DNA of 5,531 bases from NCBI GenBank assembly GCA_937132145.1, contig CAKZNY010000033.1, positions 1 to 5,531 of the forward strand, read 5' to 3'. Under the pieces are notes generated by a model. That model saw nothing but the letters and a program-made list of their open reading frames with translations. It ran no database searches and was not told the origin of the DNA. The DNA comes from an uncultured Paracoccaceae bacterium. Lineage in GTDB: Bacteria; Pseudomonadota; Alphaproteobacteria; Rhodobacterales; Rhodobacteraceae. A program made the position numbers and the translations under genes. This document shows positions 1-5,531 of the stretch, in pieces (position 1 is the stretch's first letter; each line of letters begins with the position of its first letter).

Positions 1-74
1 ATAAAGCGCCGCCTTTTCCGATATTGCTATCGAGTGTCTTAGCACACCAACGCGTTATAACATTGGTCAGAAAC

Positions 75-269
75 TCAGTTATTGTTCTGCATCATCAAGA
101 AGATCAGAGCAATTGCTAGAAGTGGTAGCAACCAAAGACCGGAACCACCCATGGAACCTGCTTCGGAAACCATTTCCATTTCCATTGGTACTTCCATCAA
201 TGCAACAGAACCAGCGAATGCTGTGGATGCGGCTGCTGTGATTGCGGCTGTAAGTGCTGCGAGTTTCAT
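75..269 (-). CDS. Small secreted/membrane-anchored hypothetical protein, 64 aa
   Basis: I do not recognise a function. The ATG at 269 is preferred because GGAGGAT (276-282) sits 8 nt upstream; the longer frame would need a TTG at 284 that overlaps this ribosome binding site. The product has a clear Sec-type signal peptide (residues 1-19, cleavage probably after AFA). A short methionine/glutamate-rich stretch (MEVPMEMEM, about 26-34) and a Gly/Ser linker follow. A single hydrophobic segment then runs from WLLPLL to about MM, with a short polar QNNN tail. The mature protein would be about 45 residues, anchored in the inner membrane by its C-terminal helix with the Met-rich part in the periplasm. 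Small proteins of this layout (signal peptide, acidic linker, C-terminal helix) are familiar to me from Rhodobacterales genomes, but no role is known to me. It lies 143 bp downstream of the transpeptidase on the same strand. A shadow frame covers the same bases on the other strand. Confidence 0.72.
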   Translation of the reverse strand: MKLAALTAAITAAASTAFAGSVALMEVPMEMEMVSEAGSMGGSGLWLLPLLAIALIFLMMQNNN

Positions 270-345
270 AGGGATATCCTCCAAAAAGATGACGTCTGCT
301 TAAACTCGCCAATCGAGCTGCGCAAACACAGAAAACTACAGGGTT

Positions 346-374
346 CTTCTAACGGCTCTTTTTTGACATTGCAA
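346..374 (-). promoter_or_regulatory. Possible sigma-70-type promoter for the 64-aa protein
   Basis: Reading the minus strand, TTGCAA (369-374) and TAGAAG (346-351) are separated by 17 nt and point towards the small gene starting at 269. Each hexamer matches the consensus at four of six positions. This is a motif guess only. The 143-bp gap between the transpeptidase stop and the small gene shows no convincing terminator, so co-transcription is an alternative. Confidence 0.2.
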
Positions 375-412
375 CTATAGAAGAATCCATTGGAAAAGGG
401 GTTCGTACTGCG

Positions 413-994
413 CTATATTAGCAACACTTGCGTGCCGACTTTTGCAAGCCCGAACAGCTCTTTTATGTCGTCATTATAAAGACCGATACACCCGTTAGAA
501 GACTGCCGCCCGATCTTGCGCGTGTCGTTTGTGCCGTGGATGCGGTAATACTGCCAGCTAAGATAAAGCGCGTGCGTGCCAAGCGGGTTTTCGGGTCCAG
601 GGGGGACATATTTGGGCAAATCGGGGTTGCGCTTCAGCATCGAGGGCGTTGGCCGCCAATCCGGCCCTATACGTTTGCGCACAATGGTGGTGCGGCCCAA
701 TCGGGTAAGGTCCTCTGTAAGGGGGACGCTAACCGGATAAATCTTGTGGTATGCTTCGCCTTCAGGCCAAAAGTGCAACGTGCGACCTTCGATATCCACA
801 AGAATCGCGCCCTTGCGCAGGCTCGAAAAATATTCTTGCCACCTACGACCTGAAAAGTTGTTTGTACGGATTACAACAGTACCCTGTGCCGGATCTTCTT
901 GCGCACGCAAAATACCGGGGGCTGCAACACCGAAGGCCGCCGCCGAGGCCGCAAATTGGCGGCGTGTAATTACGGGCTTGTTAATCTTTGTCAT
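413..994 (-). CDS. L,D-transpeptidase (YkuD domain), Tat-exported, 193 aa
   Basis: Predicted periplasmic L,D-transpeptidase, a family that forms 3-3 peptidoglycan cross-links or attaches proteins to the wall through a catalytic cysteine. The ATG at 994 is chosen because the protein then begins with a twin-arginine signal (TRRQFAAS at residues 10-17, hydrophobic AAAFGVAAPGI, cleavage near RAQ 30-32). AGG at 1005-1007 is a weak ribosome binding site 10 nt upstream. A longer frame from a GTG at 1057 would bury the Tat signal. The YkuD fold runs from about residue 62 (KGAILVDIEGRTLHFW) to the end. The motif region is HGTN (His153) followed by GRQSSNGCIGLYN with Cys169 as the nucleophile. Odd points: the usual SHGC is SNGC, and the conserved Arg after Cys-Ile is Gly171. 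I recall similar GCIGLYN variants in related bacteria, so this may be a subfamily rather than a dead enzyme. It is divergent from the CAP lipoprotein gene. Substrate is unknown. Confidence 0.88.
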   Translation of the reverse strand: MTKINKPVITRRQFAASAAAFGVAAPGILRAQEDPAQGTVVIRTNNFSGRRWQEYFSSLRKGAILVDIEGRTLHFWPEGEAYHKIYPVSVPLTEDLTRLGRTTIVRKRIGPDWRPTPSMLKRNPDLPKYVPPGPENPLGTHALYLSWQYYRIHGTNDTRKIGRQSSNGCIGLYNDDIKELFGLAKVGTQVLLI

Positions 995-1023
995 TGACTC
1001 GTTTCCTATCTCGATTTCGTCGC

Positions 1024-1052
1024 ACCATATGGGATCGCGCGAATTTAGGCAA
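1024..1052 (-). promoter_or_regulatory. Candidate promoter of the Tat L,D-transpeptidase gene
   Basis: On the minus strand, TTGCCT (1047-1052) and TATGGT (1024-1029) are spaced by 17 nt and lie about 30 bp upstream of the ATG at 994. It sits in the 158-bp divergent region shared with the CAP lipoprotein gene. Only the motif and its position support it. Confidence 0.3.
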
Positions 1053-1079
1053 TTCACACTATGTTCATCATATTTTTAG

Positions 1080-1091
1080 GCGGAAATCCGC
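1080..1091. promoter_or_regulatory. Perfect palindrome GCGGAAATCCGC in a divergent promoter region
   Basis: Two 5-bp arms, GCGGA and TCCGC, flank AA midway between the two divergent starts (994 and 1153). It is just upstream of the candidate CAP promoter at 1095. Position and symmetry fit a small operator that could control both genes, but it could also be chance. No regulator gene is in the window. Confidence 0.22.
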
Positions 1092-1094
1092 TAT

Positions 1095-1123
1095 TTGTAT
1101 CCCGCAGTCATTCGCTGTAAACA
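1095..1123 (+). promoter_or_regulatory. Possible promoter of the CAP lipoprotein gene
   Basis: TTGTAT (1095-1100) and TAAACA (1118-1123) are separated by 17 nt and end 29 bp before the ATG at 1153. The -10 match is poor, so this is a weak motif-based suggestion. Confidence 0.22.
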
Positions 1124-1152
1124 GGCCGGACAAAACTTTCAGGAGTACCCCG

Positions 1153-1689
1153 ATGTTTCGTTTAAGTGCTATTTTAGTTTCCCTAATGCTGATCCTCGCC
1201 GCCTGTACAGAAGTCGTGACCGGAACATATGAGGGCAACGCGCGGTCCGGTATTATTTCCAACTTCGGGTCTGGAGGCATTCGGTTACGCCATCTAGATG
1301 CCCTGAACGCGCTGCGGGTTGAGCGCGGCATACAGCCATTGCAACTTTCCGCCGCCCTGAATGCCGCCGCTGACACGCACGCACGGGATATGAAAGCGCA
1401 ACAACGCGCGTGGAACTTCGGGTCTGACCGCACCTCGCCGCAAGATCGCGCGGTGCGTGCTGGCTTTTACGGCATTGTGCGCGGGGAAAATGTTGCCGAA
1501 ACTTTCAAGAGCGAGCTTCTGGTGTTGCAAACATGGCTGGACGATCCGGCGTCTCGTGCATCTATCCTTGACCCCGAGGCGACACATCTGGGCTATGGCT
1601 GGTATCAAGAAACCAACGGTAAAATTTGGTGGGTTCAAGTATTGGGTCAAGCTTTCCCCGAACCCGTCGCTATGGCCGAATCGAAATAG
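1153..1689 (+). CDS. CAP-domain (SCP/PR1-like) lipoprotein, 178 aa
   Basis: The ATG at 1153 has AGGAG (1141-1145) 7 nt upstream and gives a lipoprotein signal: a hydrophobic run ending in the lipobox LAAC with Cys18. The mature protein should therefore be lipid-anchored on the periplasmic side. The residue after Cys is Thr, not Asp, so outer-membrane sorting is plausible. The CAP domain covers about residues 44-166: a first helix (LDALNALRVERG), THARDM (75-80), GENVAE (111-116), W128, SRASILDPEATHLGYG (134-149) and a final strand WWVQVLG. CAP proteins are diverse secreted proteins whose bacterial roles are mostly undefined. Compared with typical bacterial CAP proteins, the His of the 'FSH..' motif appears to be Asn88 and the His of 'GHRANIL' appears to be Ser134, while Glu112 is kept. 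A metal-dependent activity is therefore doubtful. Its last 20 bp overlap the convergent second transpeptidase gene. Being flanked by two L,D-transpeptidase genes suggests a cell-wall role (inference). Confidence 0.87.
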   Translation: MFRLSAILVSLMLILAACTEVVTGTYEGNARSGIISNFGSGGIRLRHLDALNALRVERGIQPLQLSAALNAAADTHARDMKAQQRAWNFGSDRTSPQDRAVRAGFYGIVRGENVAETFKSELLVLQTWLDDPASRASILDPEATHLGYGWYQETNGKIWWVQVLGQAFPEPVAMAESK

Positions 1690-2197
1690 GGGTTCCCAGC
1701 GGAACCATCGCCCAGATTTCCTCGATCTCGTTGTCCGTGACCGAAATACAACCAGCCGTCCAATCCCGCTTGAAGCGGTCTCGAAATCTGGTTGGACCGC
1801 CGTGGATGAAAATATCCCCGCCGGGGTTCACGCCCTTCGCACGGGCCTCGGCCACGTCTTTTTTGTCGGGGTAAGAAATCCCCAGACTAAGGTGATAGGC
1901 GCTGTTCTCGTTACGACGGTTGATGTAATAGGTGCCTTCGGGGGTGCGCCCGTCACCCTCCCTGTTCTTATCCCCACGCGGCGAAAATCCCAGATCAACG
2001 GAATAGCGGTGCAGCAGAACAGGCTTGTCGTCAACGCTACGGTACAGGCCAAGCTGGCGGCTGGACTTGAACAGCACCAAGAAGTCAACCGTAGGTAACG
2101 AGCGGCTGGAGGCCGTCGGTTCGTCAGCCGCAGTCACATTTGCGATAGCCATCGCCAATGTGACAGAAAGAACGGTGCGTCTATTCAAATTCGTCAT
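1670..2197 (-). CDS. L,D-transpeptidase family protein (YkuD domain), 175 aa
   Basis: Exported YkuD-fold protein predicted to act on peptidoglycan. The ATG at 2197 begins a signal sequence with an RR pair (NRRTVLSVTLA, residues 5-15, possibly Tat or Sec), with cleavage near VTA/AD at 23-24. AAGAG (2206-2210) is a weak ribosome binding site 8 nt upstream. The frame stays open 33 codons further up to a TTG at 2296, but that reaches into the rlmN terminator and would hide the signal peptide. The domain runs from about residue 38 (DFLVLFKSSRQLGLYR) through GDGRTPEGTYYI (81-92), YHLSLGISYP and IHGG (His132), to DWTAGCISVTDNEI with Cys150 as the nucleophile. The Arg that usually follows Cys-hydrophobic is Ser152, and SHGC is TAGC. 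That form is typical of the DWTAGC-type YkuD branch, whose substrates are less well known. Sequence and length differ clearly from the other transpeptidase here, so it is not a recent duplicate. It lies 117 bp downstream of rlmN on the same strand. Confidence 0.88.
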   Translation of the reverse strand: MTNLNRRTVLSVTLAMAIANVTAADEPTASSRSLPTVDFLVLFKSSRQLGLYRSVDDKPVLLHRYSVDLGFSPRGDKNREGDGRTPEGTYYINRRNENSAYHLSLGISYPDKKDVAEARAKGVNPGGDIFIHGGPTRFRDRFKRDWTAGCISVTDNEIEEIWAMVPLGTPISIRP

Positions 2198-2292
2198 TGA
2201 GTCTGCTCTTGCCTGCCAAGACGCTTTGCGCCCGTTGTTTTGTTTGGCGTACACGATTTGTCGGATAATTTCCAGTCGCCGTTTAGCCCGTT

Positions 2293-2314
2293 GCAAAACC
2301 GCGCGGGGTTTTGC
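2293..2314 (-). terminator. Rho-independent-type terminator after rlmN
   Basis: Perfect 8-bp arms GCAAAACC and GGTTTTGC enclose a 6-nt GC loop. On the minus strand an A-tract precedes the GC core and a TTTT lies in the 3' arm, as in many alphaproteobacterial terminators. It begins at the base directly after the rlmN TAG stop (2315-2317). The T-run is only four long and is followed by GC, so termination may be incomplete, letting some transcription reach the downstream transpeptidase gene. Confidence 0.6.
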
Positions 2315-3475
<1,161 letters not shown>

Positions 3476-3538
3476 CGCAACTTCCTTAAAACGCATCACG
3501 CCCCCCGCGTAAGGCGAGAGGCGCAGGTATTCCTTCGC

Positions 3539-3568
3539 AGTATAGACCGTTTGGCCTTACTTGCACAG
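3539..3568 (-). promoter_or_regulatory. Possible internal promoter upstream of rlmN
   Basis: On the minus strand a TATACT (3539-3544) in the 81-bp gap between the IalB-family gene and rlmN resembles a -10 box. The hexamer 17 nt upstream (TGTGCA, at the end of the upstream gene) matches a -35 box at only three of six positions. No terminator with a T-run is seen in this gap. rlmN may have its own start in addition to read-through. Confidence 0.25.
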
Positions 3569-4096
3569 CTCCATAGCTTTTTTGACAGCCGCCGTAAACC
3601 CGCGCAGCGAGAACGTGTCGATTGTCGTGGTCCCGCGCGCCGAAACACCGGTCACAATCGCATCGGCACCTTTGCGCATCGCGGCAATCAGCGCCACATC
3701 ATCCGCGGGGGTTGTCCATGCATATTCTTCGTGGACGGACGCATCAGGGTACAATTCAAATTTCGTATTGCCGATTACCATCTTCACAACCGCTTCGGGT
3801 TTCAGCGGGTAGCCGGCCAGAAAGCTCGGCTCGCCAGCAACGCCTTGGCCCGGAATTACAGAAATATGGAAGCGGATTTCACCACGGCTAACGGTCACTT
3901 CCTGACCATTGCGCCGCGCCACACTTTTGGTTGGCTGCGATACGATGAAACAAACTTTCGGGTCCTGATCGACATAGACGCTCCAATCCGTGAGCGCCTC
4001 GACCATCTCCAACTGCTGCGCTGTTGCGCCTGAGCCAAAGGTTAACCCGACCAATATCGTCGCTACCGCAACACCGCGTGGAATTTTCCAACCCAT
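3557..4096 (-). CDS. Invasion-associated locus B (IalB) family secreted protein, 179 aa
   Basis: The ATG at 4096 has GGAGG (4106-4110) 9 nt upstream. A Sec signal peptide covers residues 1-26 (MGWKIPRG, then VAVATILVGLTFGSGATA/QQ), so the product is probably periplasmic. The mature part matches the IalB family: an early W-x-V strand (DWSVYVDQDPKVCFIVSQPTKS, about 38-59), a central beta-rich region with FHISVIPGQG and PLKPEAVVKMVIG, and a final segment DTFSLRGFTAAVKKAMELCK. The only cysteines in the mature protein are Cys49 and Cys178, near the two ends, and could form a disulfide. The family is named after a Bartonella protein linked to erythrocyte invasion. In free-living bacteria it is common and its role is not established, so no virulence role should be read into it. 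It lies upstream of rlmN on the same strand and is divergent from the asparaginase gene. I recall IalB-family genes next to rlmN in other Rhodobacterales, which would suggest a conserved pair. Confidence 0.85.
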   Translation of the reverse strand: MGWKIPRGVAVATILVGLTFGSGATAQQLEMVEALTDWSVYVDQDPKVCFIVSQPTKSVARRNGQEVTVSRGEIRFHISVIPGQGVAGEPSFLAGYPLKPEAVVKMVIGNTKFELYPDASVHEEYAWTTPADDVALIAAMRKGADAIVTGVSARGTTTIDTFSLRGFTAAVKKAMELCK

Positions 4097-4180
4097 AATT
4101 TCTAGCCTCCGCTCAAATTCATTTACCGTCCGGTCCGCATTACGCTGCGAATTTCTTCAGACGGCTTGTATTTCAATCAC

Positions 4181-4203
4181 CTGCGGCCCTAATCTAGCCG
4201 CAG
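4181..4203. promoter_or_regulatory. Hairpin/inverted repeat in the ialB-asparaginase divergent region
   Basis: Perfect 7-bp arms CTGCGGC and GCCGCAG flank a 9-nt spacer. It lies just upstream of the best asparaginase promoter candidate (4215-4243) and about 85 bp upstream of the IalB-family start. The position fits a regulator binding site or a short RNA hairpin. There is no T-run, so it is unlikely to be a terminator. Confidence 0.3.
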
Positions 4204-4214
4204 CACTAGGCGTT

Positions 4215-4243
4215 TTGCTAGCCCCAAAAGGCCGCTATATACA
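4215..4243 (+). promoter_or_regulatory. Candidate promoter of the asparaginase gene
   Basis: TTGCTA (4215-4220) and TATACA (4238-4243) are separated by 17 nt, about 60 bp upstream of the ATG at 4304, in an AT-rich patch (CTATATACATAG). This is the best -35/-10 pair I see in the 207-bp intergenic region. No clear promoter was found for the opposite, IalB-family gene. Confidence 0.4.
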
Positions 4244-4303
4244 TAGATTGGCAGGGATACGCCGATCTTTTCGCAACATTTGCCGATAAAGAGGGCCATT
4301 TCC

Positions 4304-5320
4304 ATGCCATCAGCCGAAACACTCGTCGAAATCTGGCGTGCCGATTTTCTGGAATGCCAGCACCGTGGACATGCGGTTATTAGCGATGCGGCGGGAAATA
4401 TCATCGCCCAATGGGGGGATCCTGATCAGGTGATCCTGCCGCGGTCCTCGTCTAAAATGCTGCAAGCCTTGCCGTTGATCGAAACCGGCGCTGCGGCTGC
4501 CTTTGGTCTTGGGGCGGAACAATTGGCGTTATCGTGTGCCTCTCATAACGGTGCGGCGATTCATACTGACCGCGTGAGGGCGTGGCTGGATAATCTGGGC
4601 CTGAGTGACGATGATTTTCGCTGTGGGTCCCACCAACCCAAAGACGAGACCGCACGACATGCGCTTCGCGATACCGGCCAGAAACCCTGCCAGATGCACA
4701 ACAATTGCTCCGGCAAGCATTCGGGGTTCTTGACGGTTAACAAACATATCGGCGGGCATGCCGATTACGTTGACGTCGATCACCCGTTGCAAAAAGCGGT
4801 AAAAGAAGCGTTCGAGGAAATGACAGGGATGGACAGCCCCGGCCACGGCATCGACGGTTGCAGCGCCCCGAACTTCGCCACCACCGTCAAAGGCCTGGCC
4901 CGTGCGATGGCGCGTATGGCGGACCCCTCCGGCCTTGGCACCGCGCGCCAATCCGCCGCCCGCGCATTGGTAGACGCCATGCGACAACACCCGCTGCTGG
5001 TGGCAGGCGAAGGTCGCGCGTGTTCCGAAATGATGGCGGCGATGGACGGCAAAGTTGCCATAAAAACGGGGGCCGAGGGAGTATACATAGCCATCCTCCC
5101 CCAGCAAGGTCTTGGCGTCGCATTGAAAATCGAGGATGGCGCAACCCGTGGATCAGAAGCCGCAATGGCCGCCATTCTGGTGCGTTTGGGAGTACTGTCG
5201 CCAGATCACCCGATGGCCAAGAAACGTCTGAACCCGCCAACTCTGAACTGTCGGGGCATAAACACAGGTTTCATCCAACCCGCTGATTCGTTTTACAAAG
5301 ACGGCGCGTTGCTGATTTAG
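4304..5320 (+). CDS. Type III L-asparaginase (Asparaginase_II / R. etli ReAV-like), 338 aa
   Basis: Predicted to hydrolyse L-asparagine to L-aspartate and ammonia in the cytoplasm; no signal peptide is seen. The ATG at 4304 has GAGGG (4291-4295) 8 nt upstream. A TTG eight codons earlier overlaps this site and is not used here. The sequence fits the class 3 asparaginases typified by Rhizobium etli ReAV, which are unrelated to E. coli AnsA/AnsB and resemble the serine beta-lactamase fold. Residues known to matter in that family are at the same or nearly the same positions: Ser48 and Lys51 (PRSSSK), Ser80 (SCASHNG), and zinc ligands Cys135 and Lys138 (CSGKHSG) and Cys186 (IDGCSAPNFA). HPLLVAGEGR (229-238) and IKTGAEGVY (253-261) are other conserved stretches. 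The protein appears full length and ends at a TAG. It stands alone on the plus strand, with no ansR-like regulator or aspartase beside it in the window. Nitrogen scavenging is the likely role (inference). Confidence 0.94.
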   Translation: MPSAETLVEIWRADFLECQHRGHAVISDAAGNIIAQWGDPDQVILPRSSSKMLQALPLIETGAAAAFGLGAEQLALSCASHNGAAIHTDRVRAWLDNLGLSDDDFRCGSHQPKDETARHALRDTGQKPCQMHNNCSGKHSGFLTVNKHIGGHADYVDVDHPLQKAVKEAFEEMTGMDSPGHGIDGCSAPNFATTVKGLARAMARMADPSGLGTARQSAARALVDAMRQHPLLVAGEGRACSEMMAAMDGKVAIKTGAEGVYIAILPQQGLGVALKIEDGATRGSEAAMAAILVRLGVLSPDHPMAKKRLNPPTLNCRGINTGFIQPADSFYKDGALLI

Positions 5321-5339
5321 AAAACCTCGGATTAAGGCT

Positions 5340-5499
5340 CCACCGCCGAGCGAAGCGAGGCCTAGTCCAACCGAAGGGCGGAAGTGCCCGACTGAATTTC
5401 ACACCAAACCAAGGCGTGCTCCCGCCCGTCAGGGCTGTCGTTTGGCAAGCCAAACAAAACCCTTCCCGTTGGGCCAGGCCTCGCTTCGCTCGGCGGTGG
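5340..5499. repeat. 160-bp palindromic element with 24-bp perfect inverted arms
   Basis: The left arm (5340-5363, starting CCACCGCCGAGCG) is the exact reverse complement of the right arm (5476-5499, ending CTCGGCGGTGG). After one mismatch at the inner edge, pairing resumes imperfectly (GTCCAACC.GAAGGG at 5365-5378 against 5460-5474), giving about 38-bp arms around an 81-nt centre. The centre holds smaller palindromes: GGGC/GCCC (5376-5389), GCCC/GGGC (5424-5435) and GTTTGGC/GCCAAAC (5440-5455). No ORF of note fits inside and no target-site duplication is evident. It follows the asparaginase stop by 19 bp and would form a long stem in the transcript, perhaps protecting or ending it, though no T-run follows. 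It could be a MITE/REPIN-like non-autonomous element or a structured RNA. Together with 5500-5531 it fills the gene-free right end. Confidence 0.75.
5440..5455. repeat. Perfect 7-bp-arm palindrome inside the element
   Basis: GTTTGGC and GCCAAAC flank AA, giving a compact hairpin near the right arm of the larger inverted repeat, followed by AAAAC. On the plus strand no T-run follows, so a terminator role is unsupported. It is best read as part of the folded core of the 160-bp element. Confidence 0.6.
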
Positions 5500-5531
5500 G
5501 AGTTGGGTCAGGACTCGTTGATTGATCCGGA

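Noticed and set aside
19..32. CGATA-TTGC-TATCG hairpin as terminator of the 64-aa gene
   Set aside because: The stem is only 5 bp and AT-rich, with no T-run on the minus strand after it.
359..364. Run of six T on the plus strand as a terminator
   Set aside because: No stable GC-rich hairpin precedes it on the plus strand and no plus-strand gene ends there.
995..1057. N-terminal extension of the first transpeptidase from a GTG at 1057
   Set aside because: It would place 21 residues before a textbook Tat signal and cover the probable promoter; the ATG at 994 explains the signal peptide.
1457..2098. 213-codon plus-strand frame overlapping the CAP and second transpeptidase genes
   Set aside because: It is out of frame with the CAP gene and antisense to a clear YkuD gene; no domain and no ribosome binding site.
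2198..2296. 33-codon N-terminal extension of the second transpeptidase from a TTG
   Set aside because: It begins inside the rlmN terminator and would mask the signal peptide; kept only as an open-frame curiosity.
4102..4221. Four CTAG tetramers in about 120 bp of the ialB-asparaginase region
   Set aside because: CTAG also occurs elsewhere in the window, and the copies share no consistent spacing or flanks that would indicate a repeated binding site.
4529..5107. 192-codon minus-strand frame inside the asparaginase gene
   Set aside because: The opposite frame encodes all catalytic residues of the asparaginase; this one is low-complexity in character and lacks a credible start site.

Overview
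The window looks like chromosomal DNA of an alphaproteobacterium, most likely of the order Rhodobacterales (Roseobacter-type marine bacteria). This is inferred from moderately high GC, the protein sequences (RlmN with a [13 protein letters not shown] cluster motif, an IalB-family secreted protein, a type III asparaginase, small secreted/anchored proteins) and the style of the intergenic palindromes. No rRNA, tRNA, CRISPR array or complete transposase gene is visible. Seven protein genes are supported, all intact, with no frameshift seen.

Left part (1-2197) is an envelope cluster. A 64-residue signal-peptide/transmembrane protein and a Tat-exported L,D-transpeptidase lie on the minus strand. 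Divergent from them is a CAP-domain (SCP/PR1) lipoprotein on the plus strand. It runs tail-to-tail, with a 20-bp overlap, into a second, unrelated-looking L,D-transpeptidase on the minus strand. All four products are predicted to leave the cytoplasm, so the cluster probably serves peptidoglycan or periplasmic functions. Both transpeptidases keep the catalytic Cys but have non-standard residues around it, and the CAP protein seems to lack the histidines that form the usual CAP metal site.

Middle part (2293-4096) is a minus-strand pair: ialB-like secreted protein, then rlmN (23S rRNA A2503 methyltransferase). It ends in a hairpin that starts directly after the rlmN stop codon. The second transpeptidase lies downstream on the same strand and could receive some read-through.

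Right part (4097-5531): a 207-bp divergent promoter region with a 7-bp-stem hairpin separates ialB from a plus-strand type III (Rhizobium etli ReAV-like) L-asparaginase, which keeps all the Ser/Lys and zinc-ligand residues of that family. After it comes a gene-free 211-bp stretch dominated by a 160-bp element with perfect 24-bp inverted terminal arms and several nested hairpins. This element is the least explained structure in the window and the best candidate for a repeated MITE/REPIN-like element or a structured RNA.

Functional calls for RlmN and the asparaginase are strong. The transpeptidase, CAP and IalB calls are good at family level, but substrates are unknown. Promoters are motif-based guesses.
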